Notes under the pieces: model-generated
What the model saw: only the letters and a program-made list of their open reading frames with translations
The model's database searches: none
Told to the model about the DNA's origin: nothing
In this document: positions 23,756 to 36,369 of the stretch, in pieces
Numbering within the stretch: the first letter of the stretch is position 1
How the letters are laid out: each line of letters starts with the position of its first letter
Made by a program: the position numbers and the translations under genes
DNA from: Loxodes magnus
Taxonomy: Eukaryota; Ciliophora; Karyorelictea; Loxodida; Loxodidae
Assembly (NCBI GenBank): GCA_946699065.1
Contig: CAMPDV010000015.1
Span: forward strand, 496,001-560,000
Direction of reading: 5' to 3'
DNA length: 64,000 bases

Positions 23756-24170
23756 TCTGCAATTTGTCTATTTTTAACTTTTTTATTGTTCTTACAATTA
23801 TTACTTGGATTTTTGTTATGTTCCAAAAATGTTTAAGTCTCTTTATTAAGACAAGAGTTTTGAATTAAATTCTTTTTAAGGTTCCATTAACTCCTAACTT
23901 ATCTCTTTTAGTCTCTTGACCTGGAGTTTCAGTATCACTTTAACAAGTTAATTGAAGTTTATTAGCTTCGTAATGTTAAATCAGCGATCTTTTAATGTAA
24001 GATATTCTTAACCTGTTTCTTTGCCTTTTCCTGAGAAATGGAATTTCTGAAGGTTTTTCTTTTTTCTCTTTTCCTAATCCTAGAAATTTTTAAATATCAA
24101 TAGCTTCTAATTCCTTGGATCTGCAAGAAATACTTTGCGTATAATCCTCACCTTTAATATTTTAATTTAA
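23756..24170 (-). mobile_element. Gag-like element, type a, 5' part (interrupted)
   Basis: The minus-strand reading matches the coiled-coil N-terminal half of the type a elements. Together with 22935-23394 it forms one element split by the SINE at 23395-23755. Confidence 0.45.
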
Positions 24171-24464
24171 TTTTATAATAAAAAATGCTTAGAAAAGATA
24201 TATATTCATAATATTTTATTTCGGAAATACTATAATTGATAAGAAAATAAAATTAACTCAATTTTATTTTTAATTGTAATACAAAATATCTAAATATAAT
24301 AATGGTATCCTAATAAAAAATTTGGAAATATATATTTTCAATATAAAATTAGAAATTTCTAAAAGGCTAGACAGTTTTAAATGAGTTATTATATAAAATT
24401 CTATAAAATAATTATTTTATAGGTCTAATTTAAACAAATAATTTATAGCATAGCATAATTTATT

Positions 24465-25165
24465 GTTGCGGTTCACCTTTATTTAATTTACCTTATATTA
24501 GTTTAATGCTCTAAAATAATAGACATCTCAAATTTGCTGGGATCTTCACTGAAATTAGTTTTGATAATCTTAAAATTAATTTTCTTGATTATTCCTGTTG
24601 ATTAAATCCCAATCATTTTTATTGAATTAATTAATTAAGGTTTAGATATAAAGAAATTTCTTTCTTTTTTTGAAGTATTTTTTCCTGTAAGACAGAACTT
24701 ATTAAGTCAATAAAATATAAATAAGTATTACTGTTAATTTTCTCTTATTCTCTTTCCTTTATGTCTAATTTGGTAGCAATTTCGAACTTTATGTCCTGGC
24801 GCTTGCAATATCAGAACATCATCATTCTTCAGTAGGGAATACATTTAATTATAGGTTTCTGTTCTATTTCATGGGAATGTTAAGTATTTAGAATTATTCT
24901 GACTTACAGTTTCAAGAATTTAAATTTTTCTTATGATCTATTCTGTCTATAATGCACTCCCTTAAATTTGCTGCTATTATGGATTTATGGCTAATTCCTT
25001 TCATAATACTAAATTTTCAGATTTTAAACCTTTTCATATAGTTTATTAAATAAAGAGTTCGTTAACGGAATCATTAATATTCTTTGTTCAATCTTTGCTC
25101 TTCATCTAAAGAAGGATAAAGCTGTTAACTACATGCTGCTAAGAGTTATTAGGTTTTGTTGGGGG
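24465..25165 (-). mobile_element. Gag-like element, type b
   Basis: The 5' end (right) matches 46500-46620, and the C-terminal segment at 24520-24640 matches 46890-47010 in opposite orientation. A WYCKRQ...HKVRNCY knuckle remnant lies near 24805. 3' end on the left. Confidence 0.5.
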
Positions 25166-25321
25166 AGCCCTTTAATTTATATATAATATTATAAGAGCAT
25201 TATAACTCTAATTGAATACTATTAATTTTTATCTTCTTAAGGGGGATTTATTAATGTAATGTGTGACTTCAATTATTTAAAGCTTTATTTCTATTCATTA
25301 CTAATAAAATTTAATTTCTAT

Positions 25322-25400
25322 AAAAAAACTTGAATTATAAACGCGTAGCACCTCAATTGTGCGCTTCTCTTTTTAATAAAAATAGAAAATCATATGTAGC
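25322..25400 (-). mobile_element. SINE 3' end remnant
   Basis: gagaagcgcacaattgaggtgctacgcgttta on the minus strand is a degraded copy of the shared 3' stem-loop; the body is not recognisable. Confidence 0.45.
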
Positions 25401-26572
25401 AAGTAATTCTTGCTTTCAAATTAGCTGTATATTTTAAGTTCCGCTTTTTATAGAAAAAGGACTGTTATTATACATATTTTAATAATCTTAAATTTTCATA
25501 AATACCAATTAAAAGATAAAATGATTAAGTTTATTAATTATTTATTTTATTAAATATAATAAATCATGAATAAACGGCTTAAAGTTTTATATTAACGTTT
25601 TTAAGCTGAAATTTAATAATTATATATAAAGTAAATTAAAAAAATGATATAAAATTATATTTAAAATTAAAATTAAAAGAGCTAAAAATAATTAGAAATA
25701 GTTTATACATTCTAATATCTTACAATTTTATTTTTGTTTTCTTAGAAAATGATAATACAATTTTATTTTAAATAAATTATTTATGAACAGATTTGTTTTA
25801 AAAATGTTGCAAACTTTATCATTTTTAAATATTAAATTGCTTGTTATTTTCTTTATTAAGCATTTTAAGAAAATAGTAATAATGGTTTATTTGATTCATA
25901 TTTTTCTATATTCTCTTTTTTACCCTTCCTTTCTATTTCTTATTAATTTTGTTTATTTTGTTTATTTTCTATATTAGAAAATATTAAATTTATTTCATAT
26001 ATTCTATCTTCTATTTTATCAAAAATTTTAGAAGAAAATTATACTTTATCATGAGATAAATTTCAGTTTATTAATATTTTCAATTTTTTATTATTTTTTT
26101 ATTTTTTCTTTATTAAATATTTTTTGTAATCTCTGAAGGCTGATTCTTATAACTCACGATTTTCTTTTTGTATTTTCTACATAATTTATAATTTAAATTA
26201 GAGCCTAACTTAGTGTTATTCTTCTCCAAACCATTTTTTAAAAGCTTCTCTCTCTTCTATTTAAATTTAACTGAAATTTAGATTTAGATATTTTAAGATT
26301 ATAAGTTTTATTTTTCTGAAATAATAAAAATTCTTGCTCAAAACTAAAAAAGAGTTATAAATATTTATCGTACATAAGTATTTTCTGATTATGACGTAAA
26401 TAAAAATAGCTTATTTACTGTGATTTTAGTATTATTGTATGATATAAGAGCTTATTATTTTATAAGATATTATACTTCAATTTTTTCTTATTGCATATGT
26501 AGATATTAATTCATTTAAATCTAAAATTTAATTTTGAAATTTTTACTCTTTTCCTTTAATTTACTAATTACA
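25401..26572. other. AT-rich stretch, possible minus-strand gene
   Basis: A minus-strand frame over about 26300-25690 gives a long lysine/glutamate-rich helical product. That is more protein-like than the plus strand, which yields only a hydrophobic T-rich reading. No domain, no paralog. Confidence 0.25.
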
Positions 26573-27660
26573 GATGTCTAAGTAAAAATTGTTGAATAAC
26601 AAAGCATCAAAATTAGTAAGAAAAGACAAGGAGAAAAGTCAGATTAGAAGAAAAAAAGTAAATTCTGCCCGAGACTTCGTTATTATTTCAAGGCAAACTA
26701 ATAAAAGGAAAAAAGGAAAATTGTTTAATAGTAAAATAGGAGAATAAATATGTGAATGAATAGTATAAAAAATGACAAAAACTCTCAGCAAGCAAAATGA
26801 GGAAATTTACATTCTTTCAGATAGAATAATAGAAATGAAGCATATTTAATAATGTTTTAAAAAATGGCAGAAAGTCTCAAGAATGGCTTTTTGCAGCCTC
26901 CATAGATAAAGGAGCAAAAACCAGAGACTTCTAATTATTCTTCCATCACGTCTTCTTTAATAAAATAATAATCTTCTTAATCTTAATAACCTCCAATAGT
27001 TGAAAATTTAAGAAAATCTTAAACAAAATAAGAACTTAAATAAACAGAATAAAAGTAATAATAAAATATTGACTTTTTTCCTAAACCTAGAAACCAAGTA
27101 ACTATAGGAAATAAGAGAATTCAAAAACGATACAAAAACAGACAAATGAAGAATAATTATTAATTGAAAGTCTTTTGAAATCTATTCGTATTCTGTAAGA
27201 AGAAGTAAAATTATTAAGAAAACAAAAAATTATTAGAAAAAAGTTAAAATACTGAAGAAAAACTAGTCAAATAAGAAATCGAAGTATAGCAACTTGGACA
27301 AAAAAAGAATAGAGCCTCTAATCTAAGAAATAAAAATGGAAGTTGAAGACGATAGGCAAATAGAACCAACCAATATTAGAAGGATTCTCAAGAGATGTTA
27401 CCTGTGCTAATCAAGATTCCATAGATTCAAGAATTGCAAGATATACAAGGAAAAGATGAAGAGAAACAGCGAAGAAGTCTGAAGAGAATTAACAAGAATT
27501 TATGTGACGATGGAAGGAAGAATTTACAGAAGAAGAGTTTTCCATCCGAGTTCCAGAGCTCCGAAAAAACTGGGTGACCCGAACTTTTATTTTAAGTATT
27601 CAGGAGCGATCACTAAATGTCAGAGGAAATAGGGTTGAAATACCTCAAAGCCATAATTTA
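26573..27660 (+). mobile_element. Gag-like single-ORF element, type d, full-length copy
   Basis: Opens at an ATG at 26573 and ends ...ccataatttata. The 3' half encodes a knuckle (CYLCQSRFHRFKNC) near 27397, then EEV-TGA-RELTRIY and VTMEGRIYRRRVF, the motif shared with all other gag-like types, then KKLGDPNFYF. Its 3' 785 bases are repeated in inverse orientation at 36870-37700. Confidence 0.6.
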
Positions 27661-27705
27661 TACAATATAATTTATTATTATGAAATGTTTTATATAATAA
27701 ATCAT
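27661..27705 (-). promoter_or_regulatory. Orphan copy of the RING-gene upstream block
   Basis: In minus orientation it reads tttattatataaaacatttcataa, then ttatattgta, the same as the blocks upstream of the membrane RING genes. No RING gene follows: the gag-like element at 26573-27660 directly abuts it, which may mark an insertion at the old gene start. Confidence 0.5.
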
Positions 27706-28751
27706 TAAGATTTTGATTATTTAGGTCTATTTTTTTACTTTAAAATGTGATTAGTTTTTATTTTATTTTTCTTAATTTCGGCCTTGCTAAAATGCTGTCA
27801 CAAATAAACTTTTTTTTGTTATATTTTATTTTGTTATATTTAAAATTTATTTTTGATTATCGTATTTTATTTGAATTTTTTAGTATCTGATTGATTTTTA
27901 CTTTTATTAAGTATTTTTTCTTATAAAAAAGAAATTTGTAAGAAAGAGAGCTTTTTATATTTTCCTTATAAATTTCTACTTCATTAATTTTTTTAATTTT
28001 GCTATATATAAAAAATAAAGTAGCGAAAAAATAAATCTTAATAAGATTTTACTTTATAGATAATTTATAAATAATTAAAATTAAATAAAATATCTATTTG
28101 AGTTTTTATATTTAAAAATATCAATTGCTAATTAATTAGTAATTTGACGATATTTTTAAATTTTACTTCAGGTCATTATAGATTTTAAGAGATATGATTT
28201 AAGCAATAATATGAACATTTTATAGTTGTTTATTGTAAAATATTGTAATGTATTTAATTGTGCATTTTTTAATAGAAGAAAGATAATAATTAATATTTTT
28301 AAGAAGGATTCATATGAATGTATCAATTAAAGGTAAAAATATTTGGTTATTTTAATGTTTAATTATTTTTTTAATTTTTGCCAAAAATAGTTACCAGCTT
28401 AAGTTGCATAATTTCATTTTTTAATAATGAATTATTCACAAATTAAAGTGAAATAATCATTATTTGTTATTAAATACATCTTATTATTATTGAATGAGTA
28501 AATAAATAAATTTATGCCAAAATAATAACTTCATAGAATGAATTGATATATTTTTACTAGCATCTTAGAGTTTTATTTTTAAATTTTAAAGCGAAACAAC
28601 TTGAAAATTTACTTTACGAAAATAAAGAAATTTACATTGACGATTAGTTTTGCCAAACCATTATTTATGTTTTTCAAAAAAATTCTTAAAATATTTTACT
28701 TTTATGAATTTTCTAATTTATTATATATTATTAATATATAATATTAAATAG
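27706..28751. other. AT-rich stretch, possible minus-strand coding
   Basis: Minus-strand readings from an ATG at 28661 look protein-like over about 540 bases, but no domain or paralog supports them. Confidence 0.2.
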
Positions 28752-29100
28752 TTGGTTGAAGGTGAACAACTAGGGATATTTTCATCAGAGGTTGGAGAAG
28801 CTAAGTACTTTAATTGACACATGTCGTCCTCTGCTTTGGTGATGTAATGAGACGCAACCCTGCCATGTCCTTGAACCTCCAAAAAGTATTAAAGATTACG
28901 AGTATTCTAAAATTATATCAGTATTGAACATTTTTATTCAGTACTGAATAATTATACCAGTATTGAACAAGGTTAATCAATATTGATAATTTTATCAGTA
29001 GCAAACATTCTTGCCAGTATGAAACATTTATCAAAGATATGCCCACCAACGAGAGTGCTACGCGCTCTATAATCAAATTTATTTATTTATTTATTTATTA
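28752..29100 (+). mobile_element. SINE, family A, copy 2
   Basis: Matches 5868-6212 end to end, including the internal cagtattgaaca repeats and the stem-loop plus (TTTA)n tail. The region just to the right encodes a minus-strand K/E-rich reading with an ATG at 29341 that is cut at the SINE tail. Confidence 0.75.
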
Positions 29101-29479
29101 AGTATCTATAAAAGTTGGCAAATACATCTTATATGATTTAAATTTTTTTTTTCTCGCATTTTCTCTCTACTTTTTCTATCTCTTTTCATTTTTTATCACT
29201 TCAATTTTAATATTTAAGCTTTTTGAAAGTATTTAATCTGATTCTTAAAAAGAATGATATGCTTTTTGTATTTTTAAGTAGTTTATAATTCTAATTACTG
29301 CAAAATTCTTTTTGGCATTCATTTTTTTCTAAGGACTCCATTCTTTAAATTTTTTTTCCATATATCATTAGCATTTAATTTAAATCTGAAATTTAAAAGT
29401 TGAAAATCTTTTATAGAATTATATATATATAAAATAACAGTCTTCAAACTAGAGTAATAAAATATAATAAGAAATATAA
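29101..29479. other. Possible minus-strand coding remnant
   Basis: Reading MESLEKNECQKEFC... from 29341 leftwards, interrupted by the SINE at 29100. Weak support only. Confidence 0.2.
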
Positions 29480-30165
29480 ATTTATCTTTAACATCTACAG
29501 AACGAAAAACTTAAGCTCTAACAGGTAATCTAAGAACTTTCAAGAAAAGTTTGTATTCTAATTTAGCAAATTGATTAACTGAAACAGAAAAATAATGGAT
29601 TAATATAAGATATCATAAGTAGATTTTCTAAATGGCAAATATACTCATTAATCCAGCAGATTGAATAAAAATTACAAAGAAAAATTATGAAAAGAATCAG
29701 GAAATGCAAAATAAGAGGAACTATGATACCATGAATGTAGAGATAGAAAGAGAAGAAATAAATTAAGCATTAATTTAAATATAAAGAAGACCGAAAATAA
29801 GATGCTGATATTGCAAGAAGCAAGACCACAAGGTAAGATACTGTTGGAAATCCTAGAAAGAAAAAAAAACAGAAGAACAAAAGACATGAAATAAAATATT
29901 TAGAATATAATGCACCAAAGAAGCAAAATTATATAGAAGAAAAGAACAATAAATCCTTCAAGCAATATCTCGAATATTAATGGAAACAAGAGAATTGAGT
30001 AAAAAGCAATAAGAATTTTATGTAGGAAACTTTTGAAGGAAAGTCTCAGTGAAATCAAGTAAAAGCAAAAATTAATACAATTTTATTCCGAACTGATAAA
30101 AAAAAACTTATACAAACTCTAATTTTGTGATTAACCAAATAAAGATGAAGTCATTTTAATAAATT
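29480..30165 (+). mobile_element. Gag-like single-ORF element, type b
   Basis: Encodes a CCHC knuckle C-TGA-YCKKQDHKVRYCW at 29818-29862. The relative at 52530 has TGG in the same place (tgctggtattgc against tgctgatattgc), direct support for TGA=Trp. Confidence 0.5.
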
Positions 30166-31189
30166 ATGTTATTTTATATATTTCCAATTTTTACTTTCAA
30201 AAATAATGATTACAAGTTTTCGCTCATAATAAATTGTAAAAGCGTATTAATACTTATATTTAATAGTTATTTTAAATATTAAATATAAATGCCAAATTAA
30301 AAAATATAATAATTATTAAAAATTTTACTCTAAGTAATATGATTTGAAGCAATTTTATTAAATCAATTTTCCAATATTTTAGCATCTTTAAATAAAAATA
30401 ATTTGATTTTTATTTATTTACTTTATTCAGCAATAACTTCAAACTCAACCAGGAAATTTTAAATCTTAATGCTTTTTGATATTTGTTAATAAAATTCACA
30501 GATACTTAGATTACTTTTTTAATTAGTTTTTTAATTTTTAAGTTACTAATTATTTATTTTAACTTCTTAAATTTACATTCAACTTGCTAGTTTTTATTTC
30601 TACTAGTATTATTCATTTTAAAAAGTTGATTTACTTGCAATTAGCATTTATAGACTTTTTAATTATATTTTATAAAAACAAAAAGAAACTTTTATTATTT
30701 AAATTATTTTTTCTTTAGTTTTTAGATAATAAAAAATTTAAGTTAAAAATGAGTATAAGAGAAGCTAAATTAAATAATTTCTATATTAGAAGTTAATTGC
30801 AATTTTTTATTTTTATAGTATTACATTTTTATAGATAAGGGATATAAGCAGCTTGAATTACTAAAAACTTTATTTTTAAACTATTTGTAAATAGTCATTT
30901 TCTTATTATGTAAAAGATAAATCTAATAAGAGTATAACATAATTAAGTTTAGAAAAAATGTAATGTTTCGCTTAATTTAAAAGCTTTTACAATTCAAGTA
31001 TTTATAAATCAATGTTATAAATAAAATAAATTTAATTTATTACTTAGATGAAACAAGATAATTTCCAGATTATACATATAGTAAATTAATTAAATTTATG
31101 ATTAGAATAATATTTTATATATACAAATTTATAACCTATTGCTATCATTTTTTATATTATTTATAAAAAGACACTTCGAAATTAATTAT
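30166..31189. other. AT-rich stretch, unassigned
   Basis: The segment near 31040-31080 (ttccagattatacatatagt) resembles 40820-40850 (ttccagattacaaccatacatata), a hint of an old duplicate. No gene can be called. Confidence 0.2.
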
Positions 31190-32165
31190 TCTGATATTTG
31201 CATCTATGGAGACTAAGATAGCTTTGCATATATTTAATCATGTGAAGCTCTACAAGAACTTATTTAGGAATTTCAATATTTAAAAAATACACTTAATAAA
31301 GATATTAACATATAATCAAAATTACATAATAAAAAAATGGAAATGGAATAGAATATTCGACTATCTAAAAATTAGGCAAGGAACGCAAGAAGAAGAGCTA
31401 ACAAAGAACTAGAGAAGAAGTAGAAATCAATGGAACACTTATCAAGCTCCTCTTCAGAAGGCAAAGTAATGGTTGGACAAGTTAATGAGAGCACTTCGCT
31501 TTCAATTGAAATGGAAAAGATGAAAAAATTAATTTCTAAATATAAAGAAGAAACATATAATCAAGGAGAAAGAATTAGAGAGCTTATGAATAACATTGAG
31601 GATCAAAATAACGGACTATTAATTCTTAGGAAATAGCTTATATAAAACAATATTGTGACAGAACAATAGCTCTATACTCAGTCTTAAAATAATTTCAAAC
31701 AAGGGGTAAATTTGAGTATTGAAGTCCTCCCTTCTTAAGCAAAAGATTAAGAAATAAATATAGAATAAAATGTTGATAAAAGTTTAATTAAAAGAATAGA
31801 ACAAATAGAAAAATTAGTTTTGCCTTAGTTGAATAAAAAAAAATAGTCAAAAAATTGTTGATGTTGTAGGTCGAAATATCACTTATTAAAAAATTGAAAA
31901 AAATGATAAAAATTGAAAAAAAGAGAAGAAATAAAAACATGAAAGATGTTAAACAAGCTTTGAATAACTGACTCAGGAATTTATAAATAGAAATTATTTA
32001 GTGGTAACATGGAAAATTCATTGTGGTAGCCACCCACATTCAAAAAAAGGCCGTGGTATACATCCACGTTAAAAAAAAGGCGGAGCGAAATCGGTTAGAA
32101 TCCCGAAGAACTCCAAAACTCTTAACATTTAGTTTAGATTATTATTATTATTATAATCAAAATTA
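31190..32165 (+). mobile_element. Gag-like single-ORF element, type e, best-preserved copy
   Basis: One continuous frame from about 31190: helical N-terminus, serine patch SSSSSEGKVMVGQ at about 31440, coiled coil (MNNIEDQNNGLLILRK), knuckle C-TGA-CCRSKYHLLKN near 31858, then LNKL-TGA-ITDSGIYKQKLF. The 3' region folds as CGTGG/CCACG near 32051 and ends gaactccaaaactc plus (ATT)n. TAA and TAG occur as Gln throughout. No reverse transcriptase is attached; it probably depends on another LINE in trans. Confidence 0.65.
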
Positions 32166-32455
32166 CCTTATTCTTAATTTCGTACTTAAAAGTAGTTAAA
32201 AGAAATATATTTATAATTGAAAGTTTTCATTAAAACCTTCTTAGAAGAAGAAATTAAGTTTTCGAGTGAAATGATGAACTACTATAATGATAGAATTATC
32301 TGGAAAAAAACAGAGTAGTAGAAGAAAAACAAGAGAGATGAGTAAAGTAGGAATGATAATCAAAATTAAATGAACAGTTTATTACCTATATGAAAATATT
32401 TAAAGACATATTAATTAATATTATTATTATAATTTATTACTTAGATTAGAGGAAA
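32166..32455 (+). mobile_element. 5'-truncated gag-like fragment after an ATT tail
   Basis: Contains only an NYYNDRIIWKK motif and a basic tail, then its own ATT-rich 3' end (about 32410-32440). It sits directly behind the tail of the preceding element, like 20463-20680. Confidence 0.4.
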
Positions 32456-32732
32456 TTTTAAGGGATGAAAATAATTTTATTTGTGATAAATAATTTTAAT
32501 TAAAGTTTTATAATTTCTTTTTTAAATTAATTAATTTCTCACTGATCTTCACCATGGTAATAACATACTCTTATTTTTTTGGTTTAAGACCAAAACTTAA
32601 GATTTTAGAATTTTATTTTCCTAAAACCGTTTTAATATATTTTTTTAGTAATTAATGCTTAGGTATATAATTTCTTGCTTTAGAAGAAATTTAATTAATA
32701 TTTTATTTATTTATTTTTAAATTTAAATAAAT

Positions 32733-32992
32733 TAACTTATAGATAGGTTCGCCTTTCATCTTTATCGAACCCACTTAAAGGTTCAATTTTCTGCTTCTCC
32801 CAACCACCCTATATAATACTTACCTTCCTCAAGAAAGGCTAGAAAAGATGAGATCAGAATGGAATGATTTAGCTCTCAAAGCTGAAATTTTCCAAACAGT
32901 GTTGGAATTCAGTATTAACTACAAACCTCCGCTTGCTAAAGTGCAAACTGCCAGAATCCACAGTCTATTTCCAATTACCTTCATATTTTATC
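32733..32992 (-). mobile_element. SINE, family C, copy 1
   Basis: About 260 bases, inverse copy of 59508-59785. Conserved ends: gcaaactgccagaatccacagtc at the 5' side and gaacctatctataagttaatt at the 3' side. The 3' end differs from that of families A and B. Confidence 0.7.
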
Positions 32993-33599
32993 TTTATTTA
33001 TTGGTAATTTGAATAAAAAAGAATCCTAAAATAGTATTAATAAGTTTGAAGAAAATGTATTAAACTATTAAAATAAGTAAAAATTATAAGATACTTAAAT
33101 AATATTACTTACTATTACTAAAAGTTTTCTAAGTTTATCAAAATTAAAGATAATAAGATATTGAAATGAGATTATCATGAATCTTTACAACTTTAAGTCA
33201 AATTAGTTTATAATGTAAAGATTAATTAATTTAAATTGATATCTCTTGCTATTTTAGAATTTTCAAGTTTGTAAAAAGATATTTCCGTAGTTTTGAGAGA
33301 AACTAGAAGTAATATTCTTTACTTTTATACTTAGCAAAATGATTTTTATGGGATATCTTAGTTTCAATCTTAAAAGCTATTCAATACTAAAATAATGAAA
33401 TTATTTCTTTATTCATCATAAAATTAAATAATATATACTAATACTTTGAATAGAACTATTCAAATTCATTAGAAATGAAGTTAGTCCTCTGAATCTCTGT
33501 ATTCATTTTTAAGAAATAAAATTGAAAAGTAAAATAAAAATAAAAAAGAAACAGATAAAAAATAATACAAAAGCATATAAGATATAAAAATGTCTCTTA

Positions 33600-35930
33600 T
33601 GTATATCCATCTTTTTGCAGGAATCAAAAGAGTAAATTCTAACTTTTATTTTTTAGAGTTTATAGAGATGTCGAATATTCATAAAAAGCTTACATTTAAT
33701 ATACAGAGGAAAGTTTTATTTGGTTTAATAGCTGAATAACAGGTTCATAATAATAATTAGTTAATATTAAGAAAAAAATTTAAAATTAATTGATTAAGTG
33801 ACAGAAAAATCTTAAATCTGAATATCTGTCAAAAATTAGCTCTAAATAAATTATCCGAAGGGTATGAAAAATAAGTTTCACTTTGTATATAGAAGTTAAA
33901 ATAAATAGAATAGTAATCCAAGTAAAAACATTAAAAGATTATCCTAAAATATTGGATAGATAGAAGATTATTGTAAGTTAACTGTACTGATAACTTAATT
34001 AAAGTAATATCTAACAATAAAAGTTTCAATATTAAGTAATATTGAGATATCATTGCTATAATCATTGTGAAAATAATCATGCGTATTAGGCTAAAAATAA
34101 GAGTTTGTATTCATCAAATCTCTTAGTCTCATATATTTTGCTATATATCCCAATCAAAGATTTTCTCTATAATTTTTTCTTCATTTAAAGAAATTATTTA
34201 ATTTCCTTTTTGGAAGTAGGAAGCTTTTAAGTAGACGATCCTTCTTTAACACTTTAATTTAATTTAATAATTTCCTTTTTAAAATTCATAAATCTCTAAG
34301 CACCTCTTAAGTAATTGCATATATAAGTAATTTCTTAGCTTACAAATTGAAATTGTCTCTTAAATAAGGTATTTGTTATTTCGTATAATTTGCCTCTTAA
34401 TTTTATAATTTTATGGAGAAATTACTTCATACTTAGATAATATTGTAATAGTGTTAGAGATTGCTGTTCTAAAGGTAGTTAATTTTTCTGAAAATGGAGA
34501 AAATGATGCATAACAAAAGCTTTCGAGTATATAATAATTTCATGTTCTTCAGTTTTTTTCAGATGTCTTATTATATTATAATATAAAATAGCAAAATAGC
34601 AGTGAGAGCACTATGGCTTCCTTGTAGAACTCCATTATTAATTTTAATTGATTTTTAGATAGTCATTTATAATATATATTTAGCATCATCATTGTCGTAG
34701 AATGATTAATAAAAGATTAAGCTATTGCTTTTTCGTATATTTTTAGCAAAAAATGTTGTAAAATGATAGGGTATCAATAACGTCAATAATCTTTCTTCCC
34801 TATTTAAAATAGGAAAAATTTCTAATTCCTTCACTGTATTTGGAATAATTTATAATCTAAGCATATTATTTAAATAGGGAGGAAAAAACTGAAACTGACT
34901 TAAACTATTACCAGGAAATCTCATAGGTGAAGAGCCAAACAAAAATCTTGGTAGGAGCCAAGAGAAGAAAAGAACAGATCGAAGAGGTATCAAGTAGCAT
35001 TAATGATGAAAGATGCTAGATAATAAGATTTCTTAAGGTAGCATTCCGATCACGATTCTATAGAAGACAAAACTCATAAGAGAATACTAGACCTGTGGAA
35101 GACTCCAGCAAGGAATTTTTTTTAACTTTAAAAATCTTTATTAAAGAACTACACTCCATTTAGATACTACGCGCTCTATAATCTCATTTATTTATTTATT
35201 GTTTATTATTAACCTTAAATTTAGTTCATTTAATTAAGTACTCTAGGCTTTAAAGAAATAGCCTACTTAAACATTATTTAGAGATTTTAGATTTTATTTT
35301 TTCTTTCTATAAAATCTAGCTTTTATTTAGTTTTTAGCATGCTTACCAAATATATCAAGATTTCTTTTTTATTTTTTGTCATTTAAATCAATATTATAAA
35401 AAGCCATTTCCCATCACTACATTAAATATTAATAGCCTTCTTTTCAGCTACTTTTAAATAATCTTCCTATTGTCGAACTGCTTTTTTCTTAACTTTCTTA
35501 TTTAATTTTGTAAAAAAAGTTAAAAATCTTAAAGCCATAATATTTCAAAAGGGAAGCTATTTTCCAATAGTTTTAGGAATAAAAAAAATAAATTAATTTG
35601 TGCTTATTTATATGATAATTGTAAAGTATAGATATAAAAAACTTATGGTTTTATTTTCTTATGTTGAGTATTATTCAACTAAGTTTCTCTTCCACTTATT
35701 TGTAACTCGAATTATCTTACCGAATTAAAATCTATAATGATAAAATAATACGAATAATCAAAGTCATTTTTATAATTCTTAATTTAAATTTAACTCAAAT
35801 ATGTTTGCCTTCCGGCTTTACAAGTTTATAAAGTTTATCATATAGCTTGACATTCCTGAATATTCTTGCTTCTTGTCTTAAGTTAAATTGCAGTCTTATT
35901 TACTTAGGGTCTTACATGGTGATTTTTTTT
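33600..35930 (-). pseudogene. LINE ORF2 remnant with reverse transcriptase core
   Basis: On the minus strand around 34640-34560 the reading INNGVLQGSHSALTAILLF matches the LINE reverse-transcriptase block normally written NG[VI]xQGSxLSPxLF. About 40 residues later CYASFSPFSEKL stands where the catalytic YADD block belongs, so the two aspartates are lost and the enzyme would be dead. Upstream parts (to an ATG at 35917) have the charged, mixed character of the domain before the RT core. Different blocks lie in different frames, and a SINE sits inside at 34868-35208. This is the only reverse transcriptase I found in the window. Confidence 0.55.
34868..35208 (+). mobile_element. SINE with shared 3' stem-loop, inside the LINE remnant
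   Basis: The body is unrelated to families A-C (5' end gggaggaaaaaactgaaactg). The 3' end reads gaactacactcc...gctctataatc plus a tatttatttattg tail, the same block as families A and B. Confidence 0.6.
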
Positions 35931-36369
35931 ATAATTCTGAATAATTCAAATTTACACTTTTAAAAGTGATTTGAATGAAAAATTAATTAACATTAAGAAA
36001 GTTTTAGAAATTTAAAATTAAAAGTTGAATAAATATTAAAGAAACTTAAACTAAATATAAAAAGCTTATTAAAAAAATGATATTAATTGCTTTTAAATAT
36101 TTATATATTTTTAATTGAAACTATAATTTAGAAATAATATAGCAACATTTTCAGAACAGTAGATAAAATAATGGTTTAAAAGATTTTAAATTAATAAAAT
36201 TTAGAAAATAGCTAAAATAATATTTAATTAAAAATAATAAAATATAAAGAAAATAAATTTAAGATAATTGCTTTAAAACGAGATATTAGAAAAAATTATA
36301 ATCATTATTAATATTTTTATATTGGCAATCATGATTTTTATTGTTATCAAATAAAATTTTATTAATATG
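35931..36369. other. AT-rich stretch without recognised feature
   Basis: Very low complexity, nothing recognised. Confidence 0.3.

Noticed and set aside
25783-25977. 64-codon hydrophobic ORF under the standard code, plus strand
   Set aside because: T-rich, no start context, and opposite a more protein-like minus-strand reading.
33668-34870. Plus-strand reading from ATG 33668 with an importin-alpha-like (IBB/ARM) look
   Set aside because: The minus strand of the same region holds the LINE reverse-transcriptase block INNGVLQGS, a far more specific signal. The plus reading is a shadow made possible by a code without fixed stops.
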